Source: Synechococcus sp. RCC307 (GTDB lineage Bacteria; Cyanobacteriota; Cyanobacteriia; PCC-6307; Cyanobiaceae). Taken from it: DNA of 64,000 nucleotides. Position 1 is the stretch's first letter; each line of letters starts with the position of its first letter. The stretch covers positions 1,607,105-1,671,104 of the forward strand of contig CT978603.1 of assembly GCA_000063525.1 (NCBI GenBank), in the 5' to 3' direction. Positions 54,894-62,637 of the stretch are shown piece by piece. The notes under the pieces are model-generated. The model saw nothing but the letters and a program-made list of their open reading frames with translations. It was not told where the DNA came from and made no database searches. The position numbers were made by a program, and so were the translations under genes.

Positions 54894-55887
54894 AAATCCC
54901 GAGCAGATTCAAGCCCCATCTGGTGAATCTGTCGCAAAAGTCGCCCTGCTCCCACTGGACTACAAAACAAAAGGATTTGCCTCGAAGATACTGGCTGTTA
55001 CGGATAGCATGGGGCTAACAAATGTCGAGAAGTCAATAACCAATGGATGGAATGCATTGGTACAAGGAAAGATTGCCGAGGCCAGCCAGAACTTCATGAG
55101 TGCGAATCCTTTAATTCATACCACCAACGGCCTTTCTGATGGGAGCTATTTCTCCAACCTTTCAGCCCCTGATAAAGAGAAAGTGTTGGCACTAATGGAG
55201 AAGGGAATCACCAGCAAATACGGCTTGAATCTTGACATTAAAGCCAAGGTCGCCTCTGATTATGGTCAGGCAAATGAAATCAGAGAGGCCATCAAAAATG
55301 TATTGGATGGCAACTTTGACAAGGTATTCAATCCAACAGATCCTGTTTACTCCGACTTGCTTAAAATTGCAGGCCACAAAGGCAATGCAAGCCTAGCCAG
55401 CGCCGATGTCGACGAGTCTTTTGAAACTACCGAACTTGCTCCCAACATCAATCCAAAAGAATTCAGCAAGCCTTATCAGGAATTCATTTCGACCGAGGCT
55501 AATTCCCTAGCTGATGTTCCTGATGAATCCACTGGCAATTTCACAAGCACTGTTCGTGAATTCTTTGGCCAGTCTGATTCACTGACTGGAAATGCACTTG
55601 CCAGAGCTGATCAAGACGGCTCTGATTGGTTCCAAATGCATCACGACGATGGAATCATGGATGGCTACCTAGATGTTGGAGCCGATGCATCCGGCTTTGA
55701 TTCCTTCCTGCTTCAAAATGGATCTGATTCGATCGCTCCGATCGCAGAACCTTTTGCAGATGCTGCCGCGATTACAAACCTTGTGGCCGGCAAATCCAGC
55801 CCCATGGAAACTGCCACCGACCCACTCGTCGCTGCAGGTCCACTGGATGCGGTGAAGGTGGACGAGCCTCGGAACAACGATTTCTGA
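54877..55887 (+). CDS. Large acidic hypothetical protein, second gene of the accessory operon
   Basis: A 336-residue, Asp/Ser/Ala-rich protein from GTG 54877 (TKTIENPEQIQAPSGESVAK). The N-terminal 150 residues are helical and share the style of the upstream protein (NGWNALVQGKIAEASQNFMS; FDKVFNPTDPVYSDLLKIAG). The C-terminal half is low-complexity and acidic (ARADQDGSDWFQMHHDDGIM, DGYLDVGADASGFDSFLLQN), and may bind divalent cations. No signal peptide is visible. It is followed by a strong terminator. Confidence 0.65.
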   Translation: MTKTIENPEQIQAPSGESVAKVALLPLDYKTKGFASKILAVTDSMGLTNVEKSITNGWNALVQGKIAEASQNFMSANPLIHTTNGLSDGSYFSNLSAPDKEKVLALMEKGITSKYGLNLDIKAKVASDYGQANEIREAIKNVLDGNFDKVFNPTDPVYSDLLKIAGHKGNASLASADVDESFETTELAPNINPKEFSKPYQEFISTEANSLADVPDESTGNFTSTVREFFGQSDSLTGNALARADQDGSDWFQMHHDDGIMDGYLDVGADASGFDSFLLQNGSDSIAPIAEPFADAAAITNLVAGKSSPMETATDPLVAAGPLDAVKVDEPRNNDF

Positions 55888-55899
55888 GTCACCCCAGCT

Positions 55900-55925
55900 G
55901 CCCCTGCTTCGGCAGGGGCTTTTTT
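55900..55925 (+). terminator. Intrinsic terminator of the 54423-54877 operon
   Basis: Stem GCCCCTGC/GCAGGGGC with tetraloop TTCG, then six T. It lies 13 bases after the stop codon. Confidence 0.92.
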
Positions 55926-55950
55926 ATGCCAGCTGGATCACGCAACGCCT

Positions 55951-56000
55951 GCCACGTGCTCCTGAGCCTGAACCGCAAGACCTCAGCAGGCGCCGCTGAA
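55951..56000 (+). repeat. Upstream repeat R2, copy 4
   Basis: Reads CCTGAGCCTGAACCGCAAGA, then CCTCAGCAGGCGCCGCTGAA. It is closest to copy 1 in the CAGNAGGCGCCGCTGA core. Here it runs into R4 instead of R1. Confidence 0.6.
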
Positions 56001-56008
56001 CCGCAGTG

Positions 56009-56087
56009 GTGAAGCTGGAATACGGCTACTGACCTTTCTGAACGGGTTCGGCATCATGCGCGCAGATTTCCCGCCGCAATGCGTCGC
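56009..56087 (+). repeat. Leader repeat R4, copy 2
   Basis: GTGAAGCTGGAATACGGCTA, then GGCATCATGCGCGCAGATTT, ending over the start codon of the gene at 56079. Similar to copy 1 at 52407 throughout, including the upstream out-of-frame ATG. Confidence 0.75.
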
Positions 56088-57263
56088 CTGCTGTCTGCTG
56101 CTGCAAGCGCGTCACTGCTACTGGCGCAGGCGCCCGTCTTGGCAGAAGGCAGCGCTGATGACATCGGGGTGATGAACGTCAGCCTCAAGGACAGCATCAA
56201 GCCACGCTTTGGGTTCCAAGGTCAGACGCAAGGCGCAGGTACTCCTAACGAAGCTGGCATTGGCGGCTTCTTCCCTCTGTCAGTTAGCGAGAACGGTGTC
56301 TTCTTCGTTGATGCCCTAGCCAACGCCAACTTCAGCGATTTCTCAGGCACCAGCTCAATCGTCGATACCGCGGTTGCTGGTACCACCATCAGCACCTCAA
56401 CCCGTCTTGGTTACCGCTGGCTCAATACCAACCGCAGCTGGATGTTCGGCATCAATGGCGGTTACGACAGCCGCCCGATGAACTCAGGACCAACTGTTTC
56501 AGGCATCAAAGTTGGCCGCTCCACAAGTCCGACAAACTCAGCGACATCTGCTACTGGGACAGTTAGTAGCCAGGAGAGTTCAATCTCTGCACGCACCACA
56601 AACTCTGGTTCAACTTCTATAAAAAAGAACGTCGACAACCATAGGTCGGTTTTCTATCAGCAAGTTGCGGCGAATATTGAGGCAGTTTCAAATAGCTGGA
56701 ACTTTAATGCCTATGCGCTAGTACCCATTGGAGATACTCAACAACGATTAAACTCACATTACGATTCAGCTGCACTCGATAAATATGGAATTGATGTTGG
56801 CTACTTCATCACCCCTGAACTGAACGCTTCAGTTGGATACTATTACCAAACAGGAGACGAACCCTGCACAAAAGCAGGCGGGGCAAGCCCTGACGGGTCA
56901 GGAGTTCTCGCGAAACTAGGCTATGAACTCACAGAAGGTTTAACGCTAGGTGCTGAATTGTCATACGATCATGCTTATGAAACACGTGTTTTAGGCAAAC
57001 TCAGCCATCGATTCTCAGCAGTAAAATCAAGCAAAACAGAAAAGAAAGAGCCGTCCAATATTCCAGTGATTAAGTCGCTCACTCAAACACCATCGAATCG
57101 CAATATTGGTGTCTACGACCCAGCTGCATGTATCCAAAAGGGAGGGCAGTGCGATCCCAAAAGTCCCCAATGCTGCAAGCATGGGCCCTCCGGGGAGCCT
57201 CTCGACTGCGGTTTGGTACTTTTTAGCGGATATTATTGCGAATGCTCCGATTGCTTCCTTTAG
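56079..57263 (+). CDS. Outer-membrane beta-barrel protein (inverse-autotransporter-like) with Cys-rich C-terminal tail
   Basis: A 394-residue exported protein. A signal peptide (RRLLSAAASASLLLAQAPVL) precedes a beta-barrel with alternating strands: KPRFGFQGQTQGAGTPNEAG, FFPLSVSENGVFFVDALANA, STRLGYRWLNTNRSWMFGIN. A Ser/Thr-rich insertion (about residues 140-185) and later strands follow (YGIDVGYFITPELNASVGYY; GLTLGAELSYDHAYETRVLG). The last 45 residues after a Lys-rich linker contain eight Cys in the order C-x6-C-x6-CC-x10-C-x9-C-x-C-x2-C, resembling an inhibitor-cystine-knot. The barrel recalls intimin/invasin-type translocators, here with no long passenger. G+C falls in the second half. Confidence 0.6.
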   Translation: MRRLLSAAASASLLLAQAPVLAEGSADDIGVMNVSLKDSIKPRFGFQGQTQGAGTPNEAGIGGFFPLSVSENGVFFVDALANANFSDFSGTSSIVDTAVAGTTISTSTRLGYRWLNTNRSWMFGINGGYDSRPMNSGPTVSGIKVGRSTSPTNSATSATGTVSSQESSISARTTNSGSTSIKKNVDNHRSVFYQQVAANIEAVSNSWNFNAYALVPIGDTQQRLNSHYDSAALDKYGIDVGYFITPELNASVGYYYQTGDEPCTKAGGASPDGSGVLAKLGYELTEGLTLGAELSYDHAYETRVLGKLSHRFSAVKSSKTEKKEPSNIPVIKSLTQTPSNRNIGVYDPAACIQKGGQCDPKSPQCCKHGPSGEPLDCGLVLFSGYYCECSDCFL

Positions 57264-57278
57264 ACACTCAGTCATTAT

Positions 57279-57431
57279 TTAACCGCTGAACTTCCACTTG
57301 GCGCCTGCAGGAATAGCAGGGCCTTGCTTCAGATCCTTTGGCTCCTTGTTGCTGATGCGCCAGGTCGGAACCACACAGTCTTTGAAGTCACCATGCTGCA
57401 GCGTGTGCCTGAGTGAAAACCAGGGATTCAA
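57279..57431 (-). CDS. 50-residue protein coupled to the SMP-30 gene
   Basis: A frame from TTG 57431: MNPWFSLRHTLQHGDFKDCV, VPTWRISNKEPKDLKQGPAI, then PAGAKWKFSG and TAA. The TTG overlaps the SMP-30 stop (TTGA), an arrangement seen in other coupled genes here. The frame is protein-like throughout and has an upstream stop, so it is not part of a longer gene unless truncated. It might instead be the surviving tail of an older gene. Confidence 0.45.
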   Translation of the reverse strand: MNPWFSLRHTLQHGDFKDCVVPTWRISNKEPKDLKQGPAIPAGAKWKFSG

Positions 57432-58336
57432 TGCCTCATGAAGCTTTCAGTGTGTGGGGCTACTTTTGTTTTAAGTGAAAAGATAGAAGTGCTGGCTGTT
57501 ATGAATAATGTATGCCAGTCAGATCCACCCCAGTGCAAATTCGCAGTGTGCTCGGGAATTTCAATAGTTCCAAGGTGTTCTGCTTTTGGGTTGAAAATCC
57601 AGAGACCTTTTGGCCCTGTCACCCAAATATTTCCAAGCTCATCACACTTCATCCCATCGGGGATACCGCCTTCGATAACACCAGTGCCAATGTTTTCTGC
57701 AAAACGCTTTCTGTCGTAGAGACTTCCATTGGGTGCGACCTTGTAAACATCAATCAAAGCTCTTGGTGAATCGTTGATGTAGAGCAATGACTCATCAGGT
57801 GAGAAACACAATCCATTGGGCTGCTCGTAGCAATCTTTGTCGACAAGAAGCTCTAGATGTTTGCTGGGGCTGATTCTGAAAACCCCTTGAAAATCCAGGT
57901 CCTGGTCACGTTCTTCGCCAAATCCTGGCATTCGACCATAGGCAGGATCTGAGAAATAGATTGATCCATCTGCTCGGATGCACACATCATTTGGACTATT
58001 CAATTGCTTGCCTTCAAAGTGAGCTGCTAAGACCTCTCGATCGCCATCCCCTTTCTCCATAACAAGTGATGAAGTCAGGTGTTCACATACGACAAGATTT
58101 AGATCTGCGTCATAAGTCATTCCGTTGCATTTATTGGATGGATTGCGTTCTTCCAGTACTGTCCCACTTGACAGATATTTATGGCGTGCATTTCCGGGCA
58201 CATCGGAAAAAAGAAGGTGACGATCACGTGGATGCCAAATCGGACCTTCTGTGAATTCAAAGCCAGATGCAACACGCTGAATCACAACTTCTTTGTCAAT
58301 GAGGCTCCATAGCTGATCTGAATAGCACTGGATCAT
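57428..58336 (-). CDS. SMP-30/gluconolactonase/LRE-family protein
   Basis: A 302-residue six-bladed beta-propeller. Family motifs are GFEFTEGPIWHPRDRHLLFS (metal-ligand Glu), LNSPNDVCIRADGSIYFSDP (Asn ligand), EQPNGLCFSPDESLLYINDS (Asp ligand), and GIPDGMKCDELGNIWVTGPK. Such proteins hydrolyse sugar lactones or related esters with a divalent metal. No signal peptide. G+C is clearly below that of the core genes, suggesting acquisition by transfer. It is the upstream partner of the 50-residue gene. Confidence 0.9.
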   Translation of the reverse strand: MIQCYSDQLWSLIDKEVVIQRVASGFEFTEGPIWHPRDRHLLFSDVPGNARHKYLSSGTVLEERNPSNKCNGMTYDADLNLVVCEHLTSSLVMEKGDGDREVLAAHFEGKQLNSPNDVCIRADGSIYFSDPAYGRMPGFGEERDQDLDFQGVFRISPSKHLELLVDKDCYEQPNGLCFSPDESLLYINDSPRALIDVYKVAPNGSLYDRKRFAENIGTGVIEGGIPDGMKCDELGNIWVTGPKGLWIFNPKAEHLGTIEIPEHTANLHWGGSDWHTLFITASTSIFSLKTKVAPHTESFMRH

Positions 58337-58435
58337 GGGATCAACTCCTGCTTGCTCATATGGTTGATTCTTTCTTCTTGATAGCTAGCTGCAACTCAGG
58401 TGGCTTTGATGGATCGGCTTTGTCGGCTGTCTTGT

Positions 58436-58462
58436 GCCCCCTACTTCAGCGGGGGCTTTTTT
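58436..58462 (+). terminator. Orphan intrinsic terminator upstream of G copy 3
   Basis: Stem GCCCCC/GGGGGC with a nine-base loop, then six T. No + strand gene ends nearby (the closest gene is on the other strand), so it may mark a deleted gene, or belong to a leader. Confidence 0.7.
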
Positions 58463-58500
58463 GTTGACCGCTGTCCCGTCTAGGTGGGACACCAAAGATG

Positions 58501-58530
58501 GTTCATTCGGGGGGTTACGGGGAACGCTGT
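58501..58530 (+). promoter_or_regulatory. G element, copy 3 (candidate downstream-peptide/glutamine riboswitch-like)
   Basis: Begins GTTCATTCGGGGGGTTAC, then GGGGAACGCTGT. The GGGGAACGCTG end equals copy 2. A GTCCC/GGGAC stem lies just upstream. It ends 19 bases before the short gene at 58550. Confidence 0.4.
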
Positions 58531-58549
58531 CTGCAACGACAGTGGACCC

Positions 58550-58642
58550 ATGGAAAACAAGATCTACTGGCTGGCGTTCAAGGTCGGCGATGAATACAAG
58601 CTCAGCCCCTACCGAAGCGAGTCCGGAAGACCAGCCCAGTGA
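58550..58642 (+). CDS. Truncated 30-residue member of the YWLAFKVGDEYKLSP family
   Basis: ATG 58550 opens ENKIYWLAFKVGDEYKLSPY, then RSESGRPAQ and TGA. The first 25 codons are nearly identical in bases to the gene at 50101, after which the frame ends early. With an intact start and its G leader it could still be made as a short peptide; it may equally be a relic. Confidence 0.5.
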   Translation: MENKIYWLAFKVGDEYKLSPYRSESGRPAQ

Positions 58643-58683
58643 TCAGGGGCAGTAAAAACTCAGTGCTGAACTAACTTTTTCAG

Positions 58684-61464
58684 TCAATCACTAGCTGCTC
58701 GCATCGTGGCCGGGTTCAGTGAGTCATCCACAACTCCTTCAACCACCGCTTCCTTCACGGGGAAGCGGTTGATCATTTGCAGAGCGCGGCGGCCATTGCT
58801 GCGCAACTCTTCACTCACAGCGGGGCAATAGGGAAGCTGCGCCAACAGATCAACCGTGCGCCGCAACAACCGAACCACATCGCCTTCATCCAGTGAGGTG
58901 TTGGCGATCAGATCGCTCCAGCTTTCCCCCTCAGCCCAAGCTTTCACCAAACCCATCAGATCCGGCTCCCACCACACAGGGAACACCACCGCATGGATCT
59001 CCTGCTGACGCAGCAACTCGCGGCGTAGTCCCCTGAGGTCGTGGAGTGTTTCTTCTGCCTGGGGAGGCGGTGGATAGGCGCTCCAAAGATCCGGACGGCT
59101 CACCTCGGTCGAGATGGCCTCGAGCACGGAGGCCAAATCAGCCGGCGGCAGCTCATCGCAATGGCCACTCATCAGCGCCAGGCCGAGCCACAGCTCGTTG
59201 TCACCACGCAACGCCGCCACAGTGCGGCCCACCTCGGTGGGATCGAGCTCATCGAGGCAGCCGAAGTGCTGCAAGATTTCAATCAGAGACAGGAACGTCT
59301 CCCAGTGGCGGTTGGCGCGGCGGTGGAGCAGCTGCTGGCGCTCGGCGATCTCTTCTTCCAGCTCCTCCATGCGGCGCCGCTGTTTTTTGAGCTGCTTGCG
59401 GTCACCCCAGCGGTGGGCGGGATGCAACTCCAACTCCTCCTCCAGCGCCCGCACCAACTCCGCCTGATCGCTCACTTCCCCAGCCAGGTCGTATTGGGGG
59501 GTGTGCATGTCATGGCGCTTGGCCATGGCCGCCACCGCTAACGCCAAACCTCCGCTGGGCTGATCGCCATGGCGCAGCTCACCGGGCCGCTCCATATCGG
59601 GGCTGGCCACATCGTTGACCTGCAGGCAGCTGAGTTCGGCATGCAGGCCAACGACTGCATTGCAGGGCACCACGATCCAAACGTTGTCTTCCGTGAGGCA
59701 CTGCAACAGGGGGAATTGCCCCGGGCCATCGAGTTTGTCGACGATCACCGCAGCCGCCACGCCACCGCGCAGTTGCGGTGCCTTCAGGCTCACCAACGTG
59801 CCGGGGCTGGCGAACTGCAAGGCCAAGGTGAGCTCATGGGCCAGGGTTTCCTCGGCCTGTTGCTGCAGGATCCGCAGCAAGCGGCGCTCTTCCCGCAAAC
59901 GGCCGCGCTGCTTCTCGTAGTCCTCAAAGTCTTCCCAAGGCACATCAGGAACGGTTTCTCCCAGCAGCTCCAGCTGCTGGCGCAGTTCGGCGATGCGGCT
60001 TTGGTCTTCCGCTAGATCAAGGGTGGCCAAGTAGCGACCAAAGCTGCGCTCCACCAGCTCTTTGGCCTTGGAGAGCTCATAGCGCTGCAGCAGGTTCAGC
60101 ACCATGCCGTAGCTGGGCGTGAACTGGCTCACCAAGGGGTCCGGCGGGCTGGTGGCGAGCTGGCCGGCCTCCCGCACGCCTTCAAAGCGGCTCTGCATCG
60201 TGACCACATAGCCCTGGGTGTCGAGACCGCGGCGGCCGGCGCGGCCGGCCATCTGCAGAAACTCACTGGCCATCAGCGGCCGGTGGCCGTTTTCAGTGCG
60301 CTTGGAGAGCGCTGAAATCACCGTGGTTCGCGCCGGCATGTTGATGCCAGCCGCCAGGGTTTCGGTTGCAAACACCACCTTCACCAGCCCGCGCTGGAAG
60401 AGCTGTTCGATCAGTTCTTTCCAGGCCGGCAGCACCCCGGCGTGGTGGGCGGCCACACCGCGCAACAGGGCCTCGGCATGGACGCCATCGCGCACCGCTT
60501 CTGGGGAGGTTTGGGCAAACGCCTCGAGCGCCAAGCGCAGTTCACGGGCTTCCTGCTCATTCACCAAGCTGGCCTTGAGCAGATCGCGCACGGCCTTATC
60601 GCAGCCGCGGCGGCTGAACAAAAAGACGATGGCCGGCACCATCTGTCGCTCGACCAGCTGGGCCACCATGAAGCCCATCGAGGGCGGCTCTGGCTGGGGC
60701 GGCTTGGGGTTTTTGCCGCGGCGGTGATGCCCTTTGGGCGCGCGCCACACCTTGCAGTTGGGATGCAAACCGGTGCCCTTGTCATTAAGCAGCGGATGCA
60801 GGCCTTTGGCACTGCAGAAACTGAACTGCAGCGGCACCGGCCGGAAGTCGCTGACGATCAGATCGGCCGGGCCATGGACCTGTTCAATCCAGTCGGTGAG
60901 CTGCCCAGCATTGGCCACGGTGGCGGAGAGGCCCACCAGCTGAATTGCAGGCGGGCAGTGAATGATCGATTCCTCCCACACGGTGCCCCGCTGGGAATCA
61001 TTCATGTAGTGGCACTCATCGAGCACCACGGCTTCCACCCCTTCCAGGGGGTCATCACCGTCTTCGATCTCCGCATAAAGCATGTTGCGGAAGATCTCGG
61101 TGGTCATCACCACGATCGGGGCTTCGCGGTTGGCGGTGAGATCCCCCGTCATCAAGCCCACGCGATCGGCGCCAAACTGCTCGCGAAAGTCCCGCAGTTT
61201 TTGGTTCGACAGCGCCTTCAGCGGGGTGGTGTAAAAAACACGTTGGCCGTGGGCCAAGGCGCGATGGATGGCGTACTCGCCAATCAAGGTTTTGCCCGAT
61301 CCGGTGGGGGCACTCACCACCACCGAATGCCCCTGGTTCAAGGCAGCGACGGCCTCCAGCTGGAAGTCATCAAGAGGGAACGGAAACAGCGCCGCCGGAT
61401 CCAGTCCGCTGTTCGAGCTCAGAGCGACTCCACCATCCTGGGAGTCTGCAGTGGCGGCATTCAT
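58684..61464 (-). CDS. Ski2-like DEAD/DExH-box RNA helicase with DSHCT domain
   Basis: A 926-residue helicase. Walker A is SAPTGSGKTLIGEYAIHR (about residues 51-68), motif II is VVLDECHYMND (DECH), motif III LVGLSATVANA, and motif VI QMAGRAGRRGLDTQGYV. A long C-terminal part contains the DSHCT/rRNA-processing-arch-related region. It is the cyanobacterial relative of Mtr4/Ski2 exosome helicases; its bacterial role is presumably RNA turnover. The last 26 codons are duplicated at 53791. It is divergent from bioF with an 11-base gap. Confidence 0.95.
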   Translation of the reverse strand: MNAATADSQDGGVALSSNSGLDPAALFPFPLDDFQLEAVAALNQGHSVVVSAPTGSGKTLIGEYAIHRALAHGQRVFYTTPLKALSNQKLRDFREQFGADRVGLMTGDLTANREAPIVVMTTEIFRNMLYAEIEDGDDPLEGVEAVVLDECHYMNDSQRGTVWEESIIHCPPAIQLVGLSATVANAGQLTDWIEQVHGPADLIVSDFRPVPLQFSFCSAKGLHPLLNDKGTGLHPNCKVWRAPKGHHRRGKNPKPPQPEPPSMGFMVAQLVERQMVPAIVFLFSRRGCDKAVRDLLKASLVNEQEARELRLALEAFAQTSPEAVRDGVHAEALLRGVAAHHAGVLPAWKELIEQLFQRGLVKVVFATETLAAGINMPARTTVISALSKRTENGHRPLMASEFLQMAGRAGRRGLDTQGYVVTMQSRFEGVREAGQLATSPPDPLVSQFTPSYGMVLNLLQRYELSKAKELVERSFGRYLATLDLAEDQSRIAELRQQLELLGETVPDVPWEDFEDYEKQRGRLREERRLLRILQQQAEETLAHELTLALQFASPGTLVSLKAPQLRGGVAAAVIVDKLDGPGQFPLLQCLTEDNVWIVVPCNAVVGLHAELSCLQVNDVASPDMERPGELRHGDQPSGGLALAVAAMAKRHDMHTPQYDLAGEVSDQAELVRALEEELELHPAHRWGDRKQLKKQRRRMEELEEEIAERQQLLHRRANRHWETFLSLIEILQHFGCLDELDPTEVGRTVAALRGDNELWLGLALMSGHCDELPPADLASVLEAISTEVSRPDLWSAYPPPPQAEETLHDLRGLRRELLRQQEIHAVVFPVWWEPDLMGLVKAWAEGESWSDLIANTSLDEGDVVRLLRRTVDLLAQLPYCPAVSEELRSNGRRALQMINRFPVKEAVVEGVVDDSLNPATMRAASD

Positions 61465-61475
61465 GGCTAGATCTT

Positions 61476-62603
61476 ATGGGTGACCAGCCACCACAGCGAG
61501 TTCGGCGGCTGCGAACGTTCCAGATGGACCAGCCCGGTCAGCTGCGCAGCAGCGCTGATCAGGCCCTGTTGGATCTCGCCAGCAACGACACCTTGGGGTT
61601 GCTGGGGCACCCAGATCTCAATGCCGCAGCCCAAGCGGCCATTGCATCCAGTGGTGTTGGCAGCGGTGCCTCCCGGCTGATCAGCGGCAGCCGGCCGGAG
61701 CACGCAGAGCTTGAGCACGGCTTGGCCCAGTGGCTGGGACGCAGCCGCGTGCTGCTATTCCCCAGCGGGTTTCAGGCCAACATCGCCGCCCTGCAGCTAC
61801 TGGCTGATCGCCACATGGTGGTGCTGGCCGACCGGCGCATCCACCACTCGTTGCTGGTGGGCGTGCGGGCCTGCGGCGCCAAGCTCGAGCGCTTTGGCCA
61901 CAACAACCTCGAAGACCTCGAGCGGCGCCTGCACCAGCGCCAGGGCAGCCGCTGCGTGGTGCTCAGCGAAAGCCTGTTTTCGATGGAAGGCAGCAGCCCC
62001 GATGTGGGCGCACTAGCAGCGCTCTGCCAGCGCCACGGCGCCCCCTTGCTGCTCGATGAAGCCCATGCCCTCGGTGTTTTGGGCCCCGGTGGGCGCGGGC
62101 TGGGCCATGGGCTCGATGGGGTGAGCCTGCTGTGCGGCACCTTTGGCAAGGCCTTTGCCAGCGGCGGCGCGTTTTTAGCCTGCGGCGAATCGCTGGGGGA
62201 AGAGCTGCTGCAAACCAGCGGCGCCTTTCGCTACACCACAGCCCTAGCGCCACCCCTCGCCGCGGCGGCCGCCGCGGCCTTGCAGTTGATTGCCTCGCCT
62301 GAAGGTGATCAGCGGCGCCAGCAACTGCGCCAACACAGCGAGCTTTGGCGCGATTCGCTCAGCCGCGCGGGTTGGCCCCGCCCAGCCGGCGTTGGCCCGA
62401 TCGTGGCGCTGAAGCTGGGGGATGACAGCCGGGCCCTCGAGGCCGCAGCCGCCCTGGAAGAGGAGGGCCTGCTGGTGGTCGCCATCCGCCCGCCCACCGT
62501 GCCCGAAGGTGAGGCGATGCTGCGCTTCAGCCTGCGGCCGCAGCTTCCCGAAGACGCGCTGAGCCGGGTGCTGGCAACGCTGGAGCCCTTCAAACGGTCG
62601 TGA
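61476..62603 (+). CDS. bioF: 8-amino-7-oxononanoate synthase
   Basis: A PLP enzyme joining pimeloyl-thioester and alanine in biotin synthesis, 375 residues. It has LLDLASNDTLGLLGHPDLNA, GSGASRLISGSRPEHAELEH, the motif VVLSESLFSMEGSSPDVGAL, the PLP-Asp region LLLDEAHALGVLG and the PLP lysine in LCGTFGKAFASGGAF. It is first in a biotin cluster with bioK and bioC on the same strand. Confidence 0.93.
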   Translation: MGDQPPQRVRRLRTFQMDQPGQLRSSADQALLDLASNDTLGLLGHPDLNAAAQAAIASSGVGSGASRLISGSRPEHAELEHGLAQWLGRSRVLLFPSGFQANIAALQLLADRHMVVLADRRIHHSLLVGVRACGAKLERFGHNNLEDLERRLHQRQGSRCVVLSESLFSMEGSSPDVGALAALCQRHGAPLLLDEAHALGVLGPGGRGLGHGLDGVSLLCGTFGKAFASGGAFLACGESLGEELLQTSGAFRYTTALAPPLAAAAAAALQLIASPEGDQRRQQLRQHSELWRDSLSRAGWPRPAGVGPIVALKLGDDSRALEAAAALEEEGLLVVAIRPPTVPEGEAMLRFSLRPQLPEDALSRVLATLEPFKRS

Positions 62604-62637
62604 TCAAAGATGGACTCCACACCGCAGTGATGCGCCG

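Noticed and set aside
47257-58683. CRISPR array, transposase or integrase in the island
   Set aside because: Repeats are few, unevenly spaced and leader-like; no transposase- or integrase-like protein is encoded in the window.
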